DNA of 38,653 nt from Pseudomonadota bacterium (GTDB lineage: Bacteria > Pseudomonadota > Gammaproteobacteria > Burkholderiales > JAKAFK01), in NCBI GenBank assembly GCA_021817985.1, contig JAKAFK010000032.1, positions 1 through 38,653 of the forward strand, in the 5' to 3' direction. The position numbers were made by a program, and so were the translations under genes. The notes under the pieces are model-generated. The model was not told the DNA's origin, made no database searches, and was given only the letters and a program-made list of their open reading frames with translations. Of this stretch, positions 18,577 through 27,468 are shown in pieces (the stretch's first letter is position 1; every line of letters begins with the position of its first letter).

Positions 18577-18619
18577 CGCCGCCGGCGGGCGCGGGCATGC
18601 CGTCGCCCTCTCGGCGCTA
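18574..18619. terminator. Inverted repeat between convergent rpoS and spoVR
   Basis: TAGCGCCG (18574-18581) pairs with CGGCGCTA (18612-18619), with an inner GGGCG/CGCCC pairing. The stop codons of both convergent genes (TAG on each strand) are the outermost bases of the stem. There is no T-run on either side, so it is not a classic intrinsic terminator, but its place and symmetry suggest a shared bidirectional stop or an mRNA 3' end. Confidence 0.45.
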
Positions 18620-20116
18620 GGCGGCAATCTCATACGCCAACTCGACGCGACCGTCATCGGCCATGCTCTCAAGGCGCACGGGAAATCCCCACAAGCGGGC
18701 CAGATGCCGCATCACTTCCTCCGTGCTTTCGTGGAGCGGCTGCCGGTTGTGCACCGTATGACGCAAGGTCAGCGAGCGGTCCCCGAAACGGTCCACCCGA
18801 AACACTTGAATATTCGGTTCGCGGCCCCCTAGGTTGTACATGTCCGCCAGCGACTGCCGAATATGCTGATAGCCGGACTCGTCGTGAATGGCGGCAATTT
18901 CCAGTTGCGGTGCGCTTTCGTCGTCCAGGACCGCAAACAGTTTGAGATCGCGGATGACCTTCGGCGACAGGTACTGGGCGATGAAGCTTTCGTCCTTAAA
19001 GTTTCGCATCGCGAAGTCCAGCGATTGCACCCAATCGGACCCGGCAAGTTCCGGGAACCAGCGCCGATCCTCCTCGGTGGGGGCCTCGCAGATCCGGCGG
19101 ATGTCACTCATCATGGCAAAGCCCAGCGCATAGGGATTGAGACCGGAATAATAATCGCTGTTGTATCCCGGCTGAGACAAGACGTTGGTGTGCGCCTGCA
19201 GAAACTCGATCATGAACCCGTCGCTCACCAGGCCCTCCTCATAGAGCCGGTTGAGGATCGTGTAATGCCAGAAGGTGGCCCAGCCTTCGTTCATCACCTG
19301 GGTCTGGCGCTGCGGATAGAAGTACTGCGCGATCTTGCGCACGATCCGGACGATCTCGCGTTGCCACGGCTTCAGCAAGGGCGCGTGCTTTTCGATGAAA
19401 TACAGAAGGTTTTCCTGCGGCTCGGCGGGGAAACGCTCGTCGCCTTGCGCCTCCTCGTGCAGGATGCGCTCTGGCAAGGTCCGCCAGAGCACATTCACCT
19501 GGGCCTGCAGATAGGCTTCCCTCTCGCGCTGCCGCGCCTGCTCGCGCTGCAAGGACAGGCGCCCGGGATGCTTGTAGCGGTCAACGCCATAGTTGCTGAG
19601 CGCATGGCACGAATCGAGGAGGCTTTCCACCGCCTCCTCGCCGAAACGCTCTTCGCAGGCCAGCACGTAGTTCCGGGCAAACACCAGATAATCGATGATG
19701 GACTCCGCATTGGTCCATGTCTTGAACAAGTAATTGTTCTTGAAGAACGAATTGTGTCCATAACTGGCGTGCGCGATCACCAGCGCCTGCATCATCATGG
19801 AGTTTTCTTCCATGAGATAGGCGATGCAGGGATTGGAATTGATCACGATCTCGTAGGCCAAGCCGGTCTGGCCACGCTTGTAGCGCTGCTGGGTCGCCAG
19901 AAAATGCTTGCCATACGACCAATGGGGGTACCCTACTGGCAGACCGACCGACGAATAGGCGTCCAGCATCTGCTCCGACGAGATGATCTCGATCTGGTTG
20001 GGATAGGTATCGAGCCCGAACTCGCCGGCCACGCGGCGAATTTCCTGCTCATACCGCTCGATGAGTTCAAAGGTCCATTCGGACCCTTCCGAGAGCACCT
20101 TGCGCTTGACCTTCAT
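18617..20116 (-). CDS. spoVR: SpoVR family protein (YcgB-like)
   Basis: The 499-aa protein is full length for the SpoVR/YcgB family. Typical blocks are present: [33 protein letters not shown] region, [46 protein letters not shown] and [21 protein letters not shown]. SpoVR is needed for spore cortex formation in Bacillus; in non-sporulating proteobacteria its biochemical role is unknown, but it is co-inherited with PrkA and YeaH. Its ATG overlaps the TGA of yeaH by 4 bp, so translation is probably coupled. It is the last gene of the operon. Confidence 0.97.
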   Translation of the reverse strand: MKVKRKVLSEGSEWTFELIERYEQEIRRVAGEFGLDTYPNQIEIISSEQMLDAYSSVGLPVGYPHWSYGKHFLATQQRYKRGQTGLAYEIVINSNPCIAYLMEENSMMMQALVIAHASYGHNSFFKNNYLFKTWTNAESIIDYLVFARNYVLACEERFGEEAVESLLDSCHALSNYGVDRYKHPGRLSLQREQARQREREAYLQAQVNVLWRTLPERILHEEAQGDERFPAEPQENLLYFIEKHAPLLKPWQREIVRIVRKIAQYFYPQRQTQVMNEGWATFWHYTILNRLYEEGLVSDGFMIEFLQAHTNVLSQPGYNSDYYSGLNPYALGFAMMSDIRRICEAPTEEDRRWFPELAGSDWVQSLDFAMRNFKDESFIAQYLSPKVIRDLKLFAVLDDESAPQLEIAAIHDESGYQHIRQSLADMYNLGGREPNIQVFRVDRFGDRSLTLRHTVHNRQPLHESTEEVMRHLARLWGFPVRLESMADDGRVELAYEIAA

Positions 20117-21375
20117 GCGGCTTGCTTCCTAAAGAGTTCGCGGAATACCGGGTAGATGTCCGGGAGGCCTGCGATGCGCTGCATCGCAAACTGCTGCGGC
20201 CAGGCGTCCTTGACCTTCAGATACTCGCGCCAGAGATTCTGCGGCGCGTCCGGCGTGATCTCGATGTAGGCGAAATATTGCACCAGCGGGACGAGAGATC
20301 CGATCAGGAGATCCCGGCATATGGGCGAATCGGCGTCCCAGTTGTCGCCGTCCGACGCCTGGGCGCCATAGATGTTCCAGCTTCCGCTCGGATAGCGCTC
20401 ACGAATGATGTCGAGCATCATGGACAGGGCACTGGAGACGACGGTCCCGCCCGATTCTCGCGACGTGAAGAAGTCGTTCTCATCCACTTCCCGCGCCACC
20501 GTATGGTGGCGGATGAAAACGAGATCGAGCCGCTCGTAGGTCCGCGTGAGGAACAAGTAGAGCAGGATGAAGAATCGCTTGGCGATGTTCTTCTTGGCCT
20601 CATCCATCGACCCGGATACGTCCATCAAGCAGAACATCACCGCCTGACTGGTCGGCCTGGGCTGTTCGACGCGATTGCTGTAGCGAAGATCGATCGTGTC
20701 GAGGAAAGGGATGGCCGCGATCCGCGCCTTGAGACGCGCCATTTCCTCTTCGAGCGCCGCCACCTTGCCTTCGTCCTCCGTGTCGGCATCGTGCAATGCG
20801 GCCAGCGACGCCTCCACCTCGCGCAAACGCTGGGCATGGGGGCCGGCCAAGGCGAGCCGCCGTCCCAATGCGCTGCGCATGGAACGGATCACGTGCAAAT
20901 TGGCGGGATTGCCGTCGCTGCGGAAGCCCGCGCGCACCAGCTTGTGCTCCGGCAATGTCGCAAGCTGCGTCTTGACGAGATTGGGCAGCTCGAGGTCCTC
21001 GAAGAAGAACTGCATGAATTCTTCCCGACTCAGCTCAAAGACGAAGTCGTCCATGCCCTCGCCGCTGTCGGAGGCACGCGACCCCTGCCCTTCGCCCTCG
21101 GGCGGCCGGTCGATTTTGTCGCCCGTGACGAAGTCGGCGTTTCCCGGGTGCACCATCTCCCGGCGCCCGCCCTTGCCATGGCGGAAGACGGGCTCCGTGA
21201 TGTCCTTGGTGGGAATGGAGATCTTCTCTCCGTTTTCGATGTCGCTGATGCTGCGGCCGGATACGGCGTCGGCCACCGCCCTCTTGATCTGGCTCTTGTA
21301 TCGGTGGAGAAAGCGCTGGCGGTTGACGGCGCTCTTGTTCTTTCCGCTGAGGCGGCGATCGATGATTTGTGCCAT
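20113..21375 (-). CDS. yeaH: YeaH/DUF444 family VWA-like protein
   Basis: The protein (420 aa from the ATG at 21375; a GTG two codons upstream is also possible) begins [23 protein letters not shown], the family N-terminus. The middle carries the conserved [26 protein letters not shown] segment. The C-terminal half has a VWA-like fold with MDVSGSMDE, an intact MIDAS motif, and [19 protein letters not shown]. YeaH works with the kinase PrkA/YeaG in E. coli under nitrogen starvation and other stress. It starts 12 bp after prkA and overlaps spoVR by 4 bp. Confidence 0.97.
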   Translation of the reverse strand: MAQIIDRRLSGKNKSAVNRQRFLHRYKSQIKRAVADAVSGRSISDIENGEKISIPTKDITEPVFRHGKGGRREMVHPGNADFVTGDKIDRPPEGEGQGSRASDSGEGMDDFVFELSREEFMQFFFEDLELPNLVKTQLATLPEHKLVRAGFRSDGNPANLHVIRSMRSALGRRLALAGPHAQRLREVEASLAALHDADTEDEGKVAALEEEMARLKARIAAIPFLDTIDLRYSNRVEQPRPTSQAVMFCLMDVSGSMDEAKKNIAKRFFILLYLFLTRTYERLDLVFIRHHTVAREVDENDFFTSRESGGTVVSSALSMMLDIIRERYPSGSWNIYGAQASDGDNWDADSPICRDLLIGSLVPLVQYFAYIEITPDAPQNLWREYLKVKDAWPQQFAMQRIAGLPDIYPVFRELFRKQAA

Positions 21376-21387
21376 GTGCACCCCGCC

Positions 21388-23307
21388 TCAGGAAGACTTG
21401 CGCGCGCGCAGATACCATTCTGCAAGCAAGCGCACCTGCTTCTCGGTATAGCCTTTTGCGACCATGCGGTTGACGAATTCCTGGTGTTTCTTCTGATCCT
21501 CCGAGGACGCCTTGGCATTGAACGAGATCACGGGAAGCAGATCCTCCGTGCTGGAGAACATCTTCTTCTCGATGACCGTCCGCAGCTTCTCGTAGCTGGT
21601 CCAGGCTGGGTTCTTGCCATGGTTGTTGGCGCGCGCCCGCAGGACGAAGTTCACGATCTCGTTGCGGAAATCCTTGGGGTTCGCGATACCAGCGGGCTTC
21701 TCCACCCGCTCCAACTCCTCGTTGAGGGCCGCCCGGTCGAGGATTTCCCCGGTGTCAGGGTCGCGGTATTCCTGGTCTTGAATCCACATGTCCGCATAGA
21801 TCACATACCGGTCGAAGAGGTTCTGGCCATACTCGGAATAAGATTCGAGGTACGCGGTCTGCAACTCCTTGCCGATCAACTCGACATAGCGCGCGGAAAG
21901 GTATTCCTTGAGATAGGACAGGTACCGCTGCTCGATCTCGGGCGCAAACTGCTCGCGCTCGACCTGCTGCTCCAGTACATAGAGCAGATGCACCGGGTTG
22001 GCGGCGACCTCCGAATGGTCGAAGTTGAAGACCTTCGACAGGATCTTGAAGGCAAATCGGGTGGACAGCCCCGTCATCCCTTCGTCGACCCCCGCAAAGT
22101 CCCGATATTCCTGGTAGGACTTCGCCTTCGGATCGGTGTCCTTCAGGTTCTCGCCGTCGTACACCCGCATCTTCGAAAAGATGTTGGAATTCTCCGGTTC
22201 CTGCAGGCGCGACAAGACGGCGAACTGCGCCATCATCTTCAGGGTACCCGGCGCGCAGGGCGATTGCGCCAGCGAACTGCTGCGCAGCAATTTCTCATAG
22301 ATCTTCACTTCGTCCGAGACGCGCAGGCAATACGGCACCTTGACGATGTAGATCCGGTCCAGGAAGGCCTCGTTGTTCTTGTTGTTCTTGAACGCCTGCC
22401 ACTCCGATTCGTTGGAATGCGCGAGAATCACCCCGTCGAACGGAATCGCGCCGAATCCCTCGGTCCCCTTGTAGTTCCCCTCCTGGGTGGCCGTGAGCAA
22501 GGGATGAAGGACCTTGATCGGCGCCTTGAACATCTCGACGAACTCGAGCAGGCCCTGATTGGCCAGACACAGTCCGCCCGAATAGCTGTAGGCGTCCGGA
22601 TCATCCTGCGAGAACTGCTCCAACTTGCGGATATCGACCTTGCCCACGAGCGACGAAATGTCCTGGTTGTTCTCGTCCCCCGGTTCGGTTTTCGCAACCG
22701 CAATCTGGCCTAGCACCGACGGCATCAGCTTCACCACCCGGAAGCGCGTGATATCGCCGTTGAACTCGCGCAACCGCTTGACCGCCCAAGGCGACACCAA
22801 GCCCGTCAGGTAGCGGCGGGGAATCCCGTAGTCCTCTTCCAGGATCCCCCCGTCCTCGTCCGGAGAGAACAGGCCGAGGGGCGACTCGTTGATGGGCGAG
22901 CCCTTGAGAGCATAGACGGGCACCTTCTCGATCAGGTGCTTGAGCTTCTCGGCAAGCGAGGACTTGCCCCCGCCGACCGGGCCCAGCAAGTACAGGATTT
23001 GCTTCTTCTCTTCCAACCCCTGGGCGGCGTGACGGAAATACGAGACGATCTGCTCGATGGCCTCTTCCATGCCATAGAAATCCTTGAACGCCGGATAGAT
23101 CTTGATCACCTTGTTGGAAAAGATCCGGCTCAGCCGCGCATCCAGATGCGTATCGACCAGCTGCGGCTCGCCGATCGCCTCCAACATGCGCTCAGCCGCG
23201 GTCGCATACGCAGAGGGGTCGCGTTTGCAAATTTCCAGGTATTCCTGAATGGAATATTCTTCGTTGCTGACTTCATAGCGCGATCGGTACTGGTCAAAAA
23301 TTCTCAT
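21388..23307 (-). CDS. prkA: PrkA/YeaG family serine kinase with AAA+ domain
   Basis: From ATG 23307 the protein has 639 aa, close to E. coli YeaG, and starts MRIFDQYRSRYEV as YeaG does; the frame is open nine codons farther but that part is not conserved. Near residue 100 it has a Walker A motif GPVGGGKSS within QILYLLGPVGGGKSSLAEKL. Conserved blocks follow (AKTEPGDENNQDISSLVGKVDIRKLE; KAPIKVLHPLLTATQEGNYKGTEG; NNKNNEAFLDRIYIVKVPYCLR), and the kinase-like C-terminus ends in EWYLRARKSS. Family work reports protein kinase activity and, for Bacillus PrkA, ATP-dependent protease activity. It is first in the prkA-yeaH-spoVR operon. A full-consensus sigma-54 promoter lies about 110 bp upstream. 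Confidence 0.98.
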   Translation of the reverse strand: MRIFDQYRSRYEVSNEEYSIQEYLEICKRDPSAYATAAERMLEAIGEPQLVDTHLDARLSRIFSNKVIKIYPAFKDFYGMEEAIEQIVSYFRHAAQGLEEKKQILYLLGPVGGGKSSLAEKLKHLIEKVPVYALKGSPINESPLGLFSPDEDGGILEEDYGIPRRYLTGLVSPWAVKRLREFNGDITRFRVVKLMPSVLGQIAVAKTEPGDENNQDISSLVGKVDIRKLEQFSQDDPDAYSYSGGLCLANQGLLEFVEMFKAPIKVLHPLLTATQEGNYKGTEGFGAIPFDGVILAHSNESEWQAFKNNKNNEAFLDRIYIVKVPYCLRVSDEVKIYEKLLRSSSLAQSPCAPGTLKMMAQFAVLSRLQEPENSNIFSKMRVYDGENLKDTDPKAKSYQEYRDFAGVDEGMTGLSTRFAFKILSKVFNFDHSEVAANPVHLLYVLEQQVEREQFAPEIEQRYLSYLKEYLSARYVELIGKELQTAYLESYSEYGQNLFDRYVIYADMWIQDQEYRDPDTGEILDRAALNEELERVEKPAGIANPKDFRNEIVNFVLRARANNHGKNPAWTSYEKLRTVIEKKMFSSTEDLLPVISFNAKASSEDQKKHQEFVNRMVAKGYTEKQVRLLAEWYLRARKSS

Positions 23308-23416
23308 CTCTTTCGCTCTCGCAAAATAATCCACAGTAGATTGACCACGGATTCAGTCTGGACCACCCGACCATGACGCGTCGCTCGTAGCCGCGAGCCA
23401 AACCCATACTTCTGGC

Positions 23417-23433
23417 AAGCAAACGATATGCCA
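23417..23433 (-). promoter_or_regulatory. Sigma-54 promoter of the prkA-yeaH-spoVR operon
   Basis: On the minus strand the sequence TGGCATATCGTTTGCT fits the sigma-54 consensus TGGCAYRNNNNTTGCW at every fixed position, with GG and GC separated by exactly 10 bases. The start of transcription would be near 23407, leaving a leader of about 100 nt before the prkA ATG. In E. coli the homologous yeaGH operon is reported to be under NtrC/sigma-54 control as well as RpoS, so the location fits known biology. Confidence 0.8.
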
Positions 23434-23490
23434 CAAGGTCATCGCGCAGGGGCGACGGGGTTATTCTTGTTTTGGCTTAGACTTGTTATG

Positions 23491-23505
23491 CGCACCACAG
23501 GTGCG
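23491..23505. promoter_or_regulatory. Inverted repeat at enhancer distance from the sigma-54 promoter
   Basis: CGCACC-ACA-GGTGCG is a perfect 6-bp inverted repeat with a 3-bp spacer. It sits about 85-100 bp upstream of the predicted start, where sigma-54 activators bind. The half-sites GCACC/GGTGC are those of NtrC, but NtrC sites have a 5-bp spacer, so another activator of the same class is possible. Confidence 0.45.
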
Positions 23506-24059
23506 AAAGAGGAATCAGGGGCGCGGGGGAAATCCCCTCGCGGCAAGACCAGACAGGGCGAAACCGCCCTGACGCAGAGAGACCGCAGTTGCATACGCAC
23601 CCCCGTCAGTACCGTTCACGTTCTTCTGGGGCTGGACGCCGAAATAAGGCTTGCGAAACCATTCTACACTTATCTCGGCGCTTTGGAATCGCCACCACCG
23701 ATTTTCGCGAAGGGCGCCCCCGCGCGAGCTCGCATCACCAACCGGTGCGGACCGACTCACTCATCATATCGGCACCCGAGCGCACGGCTTTAGCGTTCTG
23801 CGCACGGCCAGCACCGCCATCCGGCGACCCGCCAGTCGATTGGACAGGCGAACTTCGAAAAAGATCGCCAGCGGAGCATGATTCAGCGAAGGGTGGCAAT
23901 CACGGCCTTGGCCGTCCGCCCCGGCGCGGGCGCCTCGCGCGCGGTGGTTAGCCCATCTCAGCACGGGATACGCGGGAGGCTCGGGCAGGTGCCGTGTTGT
24001 CCCGAGGGATGATCGAGCAAGCGCCATGCACGCTCTGGCTCGGCGCAAGGATCAAATGC
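23506..24059. other. Intergenic region upstream of the stress operon
   Basis: There is no supported gene. Small hairpins are present at about 23524-23600 (GGGG-GAAAT-CCCC; CAGGGC-GAAAC-CGCCCTG). Near 23978-24007 CTCGGG/CCCGAG can pair just after the end of the lipoprotein gene (minus strand) and could weakly terminate it. Confidence 0.4.
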
Positions 24060-24416
24060 TCAGGGCGACTCCTGGTACTGTGGATCTTGGTCGCGATGCT
24101 CGCGCTCCTCCCCATCTCTATGCTCGTAGTGCCTGTCCTGTTCTTGTTCTTCCTGCTGCCGTTCGTGCTCGCCCTGGTCCTGCTCCTCCTGTTCTTGGAA
24201 CGGATAGATCGGCTCCTGGTACGGGTAGATCTCCGCTGGGGGCGGGCGCCGATAGATTGGATACGGGGGCGACGGCGCACACCCTGCGAGCACCGCCATT
24301 GCCATCAGCGCGAGGACCTTGCATCCCGTCCCCCAGATCGCCGCGGCGACTTCCCGTCCGTGCCTGCCGTCAGCTTCCCACTGTCCTCCACCCTTCACTT
24401 CGCGTGAACGTCCCAT
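24060..24416 (-). CDS. Small lipoprotein with a Gln/Glu/His/Arg-rich tail
   Basis: The ATG at 24416 follows AAAGGAG with 7-nt spacing and gives 118 aa. After a longish basic N-region a hydrophobic core (KVLALMAMAVLAGC) ends in a lipobox LAGC with the lipidated Cys at residue 46. The mature part starts with a Pro/Tyr segment (PYPIYRRPPPAEIYPYQEPIYPFQ) and ends in a low-complexity charged tail (EQEEQDQGEHERQQEEQEQ). Such tails are common in small envelope lipoproteins of unknown role. The frame continues upstream without a better start. Confidence 0.7.
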   Translation of the reverse strand: MGRSREVKGGGQWEADGRHGREVAAAIWGTGCKVLALMAMAVLAGCAPSPPYPIYRRPPPAEIYPYQEPIYPFQEQEEQDQGEHERQQEEQEQDRHYEHRDGEEREHRDQDPQYQESP

Positions 24417-25055
24417 GTCGTGCTCCTTTTGCTTTACCGTAACGCTCGACAGAGACCACACAGGCTCGGCTTCCGCCGCGCCACACGCCCGAGCATGCAT
24501 GCCTTTTCGCAGGTTCTTATCGCACGACCAGCTCATGGCCATATGCGGCCCCGTTCGTGTTGAGGCCAGCAACGCCACTTTGCATCGGGCGGACGGGATG
24601 GCATGCGAGATATCCAGGCACACCTCCTGGCTGCCGGATTCCCGGCGTGACGGCCCCTGCCGACTCGCGGCCAGTTGCTGCCCGGCCGCAAGCCGTTTAG
24701 CTACCCTACAGTTCAAGTAAAGCAAAGCTCGTCACGCCGTTCGAGCCGAATCGATGGGGCGTGCCCAGGCGGGCTGGGGTAAAGGAGTATTTTTGAATCG
24801 CTCCGCCGAGGGCAAGACAGGTGAGGACGGCGATGCGGCAGTGGAGCCCACCGCCGATGAAAAGGCTGGGGAACCGTGCCGTGATCCGTCGTGCTTTTGT
24901 CGCGACACCAAGGGGCACGTGCCTGATGTTGAACAGGAATGCCAATGCGTTTATTCTTGGCTCACGGCGGCTCCAAGCAATACGCACCGGTTCAGCTAGA
25001 CTGTGCCACCACGCGAATGGACGGCGCCGCACATGGATGCGAGGATAACGTGAGA
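24417..25055. other. Divergent intergenic region between two lipoprotein genes
   Basis: It must carry promoters for both lipoprotein genes. A possible 68-aa Cys-rich frame starts at a TTG near 24793 behind AAAGGAG, but an equally long frame runs on the other strand and I recognise neither. I leave both uncalled. Confidence 0.35.
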
Positions 25056-25397
25056 ATGACGCTTGGCCTTCTGGTGCTGTCGATGTGTGCTGCTTTGGCC
25101 GCGTGCGCGACCGTGACCCCGCTCACGCAAGCGGGACGGAACGTCCAGATTCAGTCAACGAACAGTTCGCTGCCGCCATCGTGCATGAAGCTCGGCCCGA
25201 TCACGGCAAGCGGCGCCCGTTTTTTCGATCCGGAAAACGCAGCCAGAGATGCCCGGCACAGACTCAGGGAAGCGGCCGCCGCTTTGGGCGCAGACACCGT
25301 TGTACTGCTCAGCGAGCACATAGAGGGTCTTCTCACGCGTCCGCGAGTCACGCTACAGGGTGTGGCACTGCGATGCCACGACAGGAGGGCAAGGTAG
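25056..25397 (+). CDS. DUF4156-like lipoprotein
   Basis: From ATG 25056 the protein has 113 aa; a GTG two codons earlier (25050) lies at better spacing from GAGG and may be the true start. The signal sequence MTLGLLVLSMCAALAAC ends in a lipobox with Cys17. The mature part has the DUF4156-type pattern: TPLTQAGRNVQI, a second Cys in SCMKLGPI, then ARHRLREAAAALGADTVVL. DUF4156 proteins are small envelope lipoproteins (E. coli YajI-like) with no known activity. It stands just left of an IS3 remnant. Confidence 0.7.
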   Translation: MTLGLLVLSMCAALAACATVTPLTQAGRNVQIQSTNSSLPPSCMKLGPITASGARFFDPENAARDARHRLREAAAALGADTVVLLSEHIEGLLTRPRVTLQGVALRCHDRRAR

Positions 25398-25619
25398 CAC
25401 GATCTCATCGCCCAGGCGGCCGACTGCCCTAGCTTTGCCGTTCTCGAAGAACGAGAAGAAGAACCTAAAGAGTGCACTTTCAAGCTCGTGCGCATCGCAA
25501 TCGCGCAGGCCCGGTAAAATCATTCTCGGTGAAAGGCGCACCGGTGGAGCTGGTGGCCCTTCCCCTTTTGTGGGCCTAGCGTCCCACCACTCTGATCTGG
25601 TCAAGTTTTTGTAGAGGGA

Positions 25620-26434
25620 TTATTCGTCCTGTTTGCACGGGCGGACGAACCCCAGGAATGACACTGATTCAGGAACGCCCTGGGGGATACGAACCCGAGC
25701 GTTGAGTGACGCCGATCGCAGTTGTAGAAGCCTTACGATGTAGGCGAAGACGTCCCTCGTGGCTTCCTCCCGTGTCGCGTAGCCTGCGCCATGCACACGC
25801 TCGACTTTCGAGCGTGTGCCAAAAGCCTTCCATTGGCGCATTGTCGTAGCCGTGGCCGGTGCCGGTCATCGAGCACCGGAAACCTTCCCGGTCAAGCCAT
25901 GCGCGCACAGCACGGCTGGCATACTGGCTGCCACGGTCTGAGTGGACGGTGAGGCCAGCAGCTGGGCGCCGCCTGAATTTGGCAAACGTCAGCGCGTCTT
26001 CCACAATGTCCTGGGTCCGGATGTGGTGATATCCGACAGCCAGACTTCATTGGGGCGTGAAGTCTGGAACTTCTGCTCCAGCAAGTTGGGGGGCCACCGG
26101 CAACGCGTGCTTCGAGTCCGTCGTCGCCTTGAACTTGCGCTTGGCCTTCGGGAACAGGCCCGCCGCGCGCATCAGGCGTCGCACGCGCTGGATGCCCCCG
26201 GTGTACCCATGGGCCTCGCGCAGCTCAAATGCAATGCGCCGCACGCCATAGATCCTGCCGCTCGCAAGGAAGATCTCCTTGCTCTTGCGCGCAAGCTCGC
26301 GATTGTCCTGGCTTCTGGGCGCCTCCGGTCGCACCCCGCCAGGCATGGCACCCCGCCGGCGAGACCTCCAGTGCCCCGCAAGCCACGACGACCGGATAAT
26401 GGGAGCGTTCCTGCACGATGAATGCGTACTTCAC
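25620..26434 (-). pseudogene. IS3-family OrfB transposase, multiply frameshifted
   Basis: The N-terminus MKYAFIVQERSHYPVVVACGALEVSPAGCHAW is standard for OrfB, but the phase breaks near 26340. The next piece (RELARKSKEIFLASGRIYGVRRIAFELR) breaks near 26090, and a further piece reads EVWLSDITT. The segment between DIT and EDALTFAKF is shorter than in intact copies, so part of the DDE core including the region after the first Asp is deleted. HSDRGSQY and YDNAPMEGFWHTLE (second Asp and catalytic Glu) remain. Further phase changes follow to the end near 25620. Confidence 0.85.
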
Positions 26435-26700
26435 AGACTCTCCTTCGCCAAGTACGCCGCGGCCTTTTTTAAAATCGCGTTTTCCATCTTCAGGCGCGAA
26501 AGGTGCGACTTCAGCTCAGAGATCTCCTGCTGTTCAGGCGCGATCCGCCGCTTGGCCTTCTCCGGCAACAGCATCCCTGCCTGATACTGCTTCCCCCAAT
26601 CCTCGACCAGTTTCGGCAGCGCATCCAGCCTGCGCCCGACATCCCTGTACGACAGGCCCTCCGCCTGCTTGAGCGTCACGGCCTCGACCTTGAAGTCCAC
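26431..26700 (-). pseudogene. IS3-family OrfA (HTH) protein, start codon lost
   Basis: An 89-aa frame beginning VDFKVEAVTLKQAEGLSYRDVGRRL carries the HTH of IS3 OrfA and ends in the leucine-zipper-like EISELKSHLSRLKMENAILKKAAAYL. The conserved N-terminus can be read farther upstream (SRQTFTVDFKVEAV) but meets a TGA before any good start, so the true start has decayed. A GTG at 26700 could serve poorly. Confidence 0.75.
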
Positions 26701-26797
26701 TGTGAACGTCTGCCGGCTCAGTCACCGATTAAGGCGCCGCACACATTCCTCCCACAAGGGTTTTTGATGCGCGGCGGCCCTAAAATTCACTGCCTAG

Positions 26798-26959
26798 CAG
26801 GCTGATGAAAAACTCGCAAATTCACCCGAGTCCGCCAGCCTATTGCACGCGGTATGTTTGTAATCCATTGATTTGCAATTGTCGCAAAGCCGTCGACCAG
26901 TCACCGAAGGTCGTAAATCAGGGCCAAAGACGAAATTTGAGGCGTTTTTCATCACCCTG
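26798..26959. mobile_element. MITE-like element, 162 bp, flanked by CTAG
   Basis: The left end starts CAGGCTGATGAAAAAC; the right end, reverse-complemented, starts CAGGGTGATGAAAAAC: 15 of 16 positions agree, with more similarity inward (CAAATT). Both ends are bordered by CTAG (26794-26797 and 26960-26963), a likely 4-bp target duplication. There is no coding capacity inside. This is the pattern of a non-autonomous element moved by a transposase that targets CTAG, as some IS5-family enzymes do. Confidence 0.75.
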
Positions 26960-27448
26960 CTAGTGCGGCACATTAAGTTTGTGCTCTGTCAGCGCCTGGT
27001 CAACAACCACATTGAGTTTCCAGGCATTCGCCATCATCGACTGCACCACTCGCCGTTGCGCAGCCGGCGATGTTATGGCTGTCTGGAATTTTTTATACAC
27101 CGGATCGCTCAGAATCACCATGAGCCGCTGCAAATCGGAATCCGAAAGGGTCTCGAGCGGCGTCCGCAACACTGAATCCATCACCCCGCCCTTGCCGTTA
27201 ACAGCCCTGCCTAACGCCGGCGCAATTTCCTTCGCGATGCCCTGCCAGACCGCGTTGCTGACGCCGGGGTTGACGCTCTTCGCGGGGGCCAACAGTGTCT
27301 GCACCAACGGAGAATCCGGAGAAAAGAACGTCGTGCTGGAATACTCGCCTTCGATCTTCTGGATTAGAGCCTCGCGCGATACCGGATTAGCCCAAGCTAC
27401 GGTTGTGAAAAGCGAAAACACAGCCCCGATGAGCATGACTGATTTCAT
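26960..27448 (-). CDS. Secreted DUF2059-like protein
   Basis: From ATG 27448, preceded by AAAGGACAGGA, the protein has 162 aa. The signal peptide MKSVMLIGAVFSLFTTVAWA is followed by a helical mature chain. The last half (LETLSDSDLQRLMVILSDPVYKKFQTAITSPAAQRRVVQSMM) resembles DUF2059 proteins, periplasmic helical proteins of unknown role. Its stop codon TAG lies inside the CTAG that borders the MITE, so the element inserted exactly at the end of this gene. It starts 20 bp after the zincin-like gene and is very probably in one operon with it. Confidence 0.7.
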   Translation of the reverse strand: MKSVMLIGAVFSLFTTVAWANPVSREALIQKIEGEYSSTTFFSPDSPLVQTLLAPAKSVNPGVSNAVWQGIAKEIAPALGRAVNGKGGVMDSVLRTPLETLSDSDLQRLMVILSDPVYKKFQTAITSPAAQRRVVQSMMANAWKLNVVVDQALTEHKLNVPH

Positions 27449-27468
27449 TCCTGTCCTTTCCAAAAGAG

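Larger units (their letters stand above)
25620..26721 (-). mobile_element. Degenerate IS3-family insertion sequence
   Basis: Remnants of both IS3 genes are present in the usual order on the minus strand: orfA (about 26431-26721) then orfB (25620-26434), with a 4-bp overlap. OrfB is split over several phases and has lost part of its core. I could not identify matched terminal inverted repeats, so the outer limits are approximate and at least one end seems lost. The copy cannot encode a working transposase. Confidence 0.85.

Noticed and set aside
18863-20155. A 430-codon open frame on the plus strand
   Set aside because: It is antisense to spoVR, with no family features.
20122-22713. An 863-codon open frame on the plus strand
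   Set aside because: It lies antisense to yeaH and prkA, which have full family conservation; GC-rich third positions keep the opposite strand free of stops.
23491-23505. Canonical NtrC binding site
   Set aside because: The half-sites match but the spacer is 3 bp rather than 5; kept only as a generic enhancer candidate.
23524-23610. Possible c-di-GMP (GEMM-I) riboswitch: GGCAA, a GAAA-like loop and GACGCA
   Set aside because: The second stem and the conserved GGTAGGTAGC-like part are missing, and it lies on the wrong strand for prkA.
24793-24999. A 68-aa Cys-rich frame from a TTG behind AAAGGAG
   Set aside because: No family is recognised and an equally long frame runs antisense; support is too weak to call a gene.
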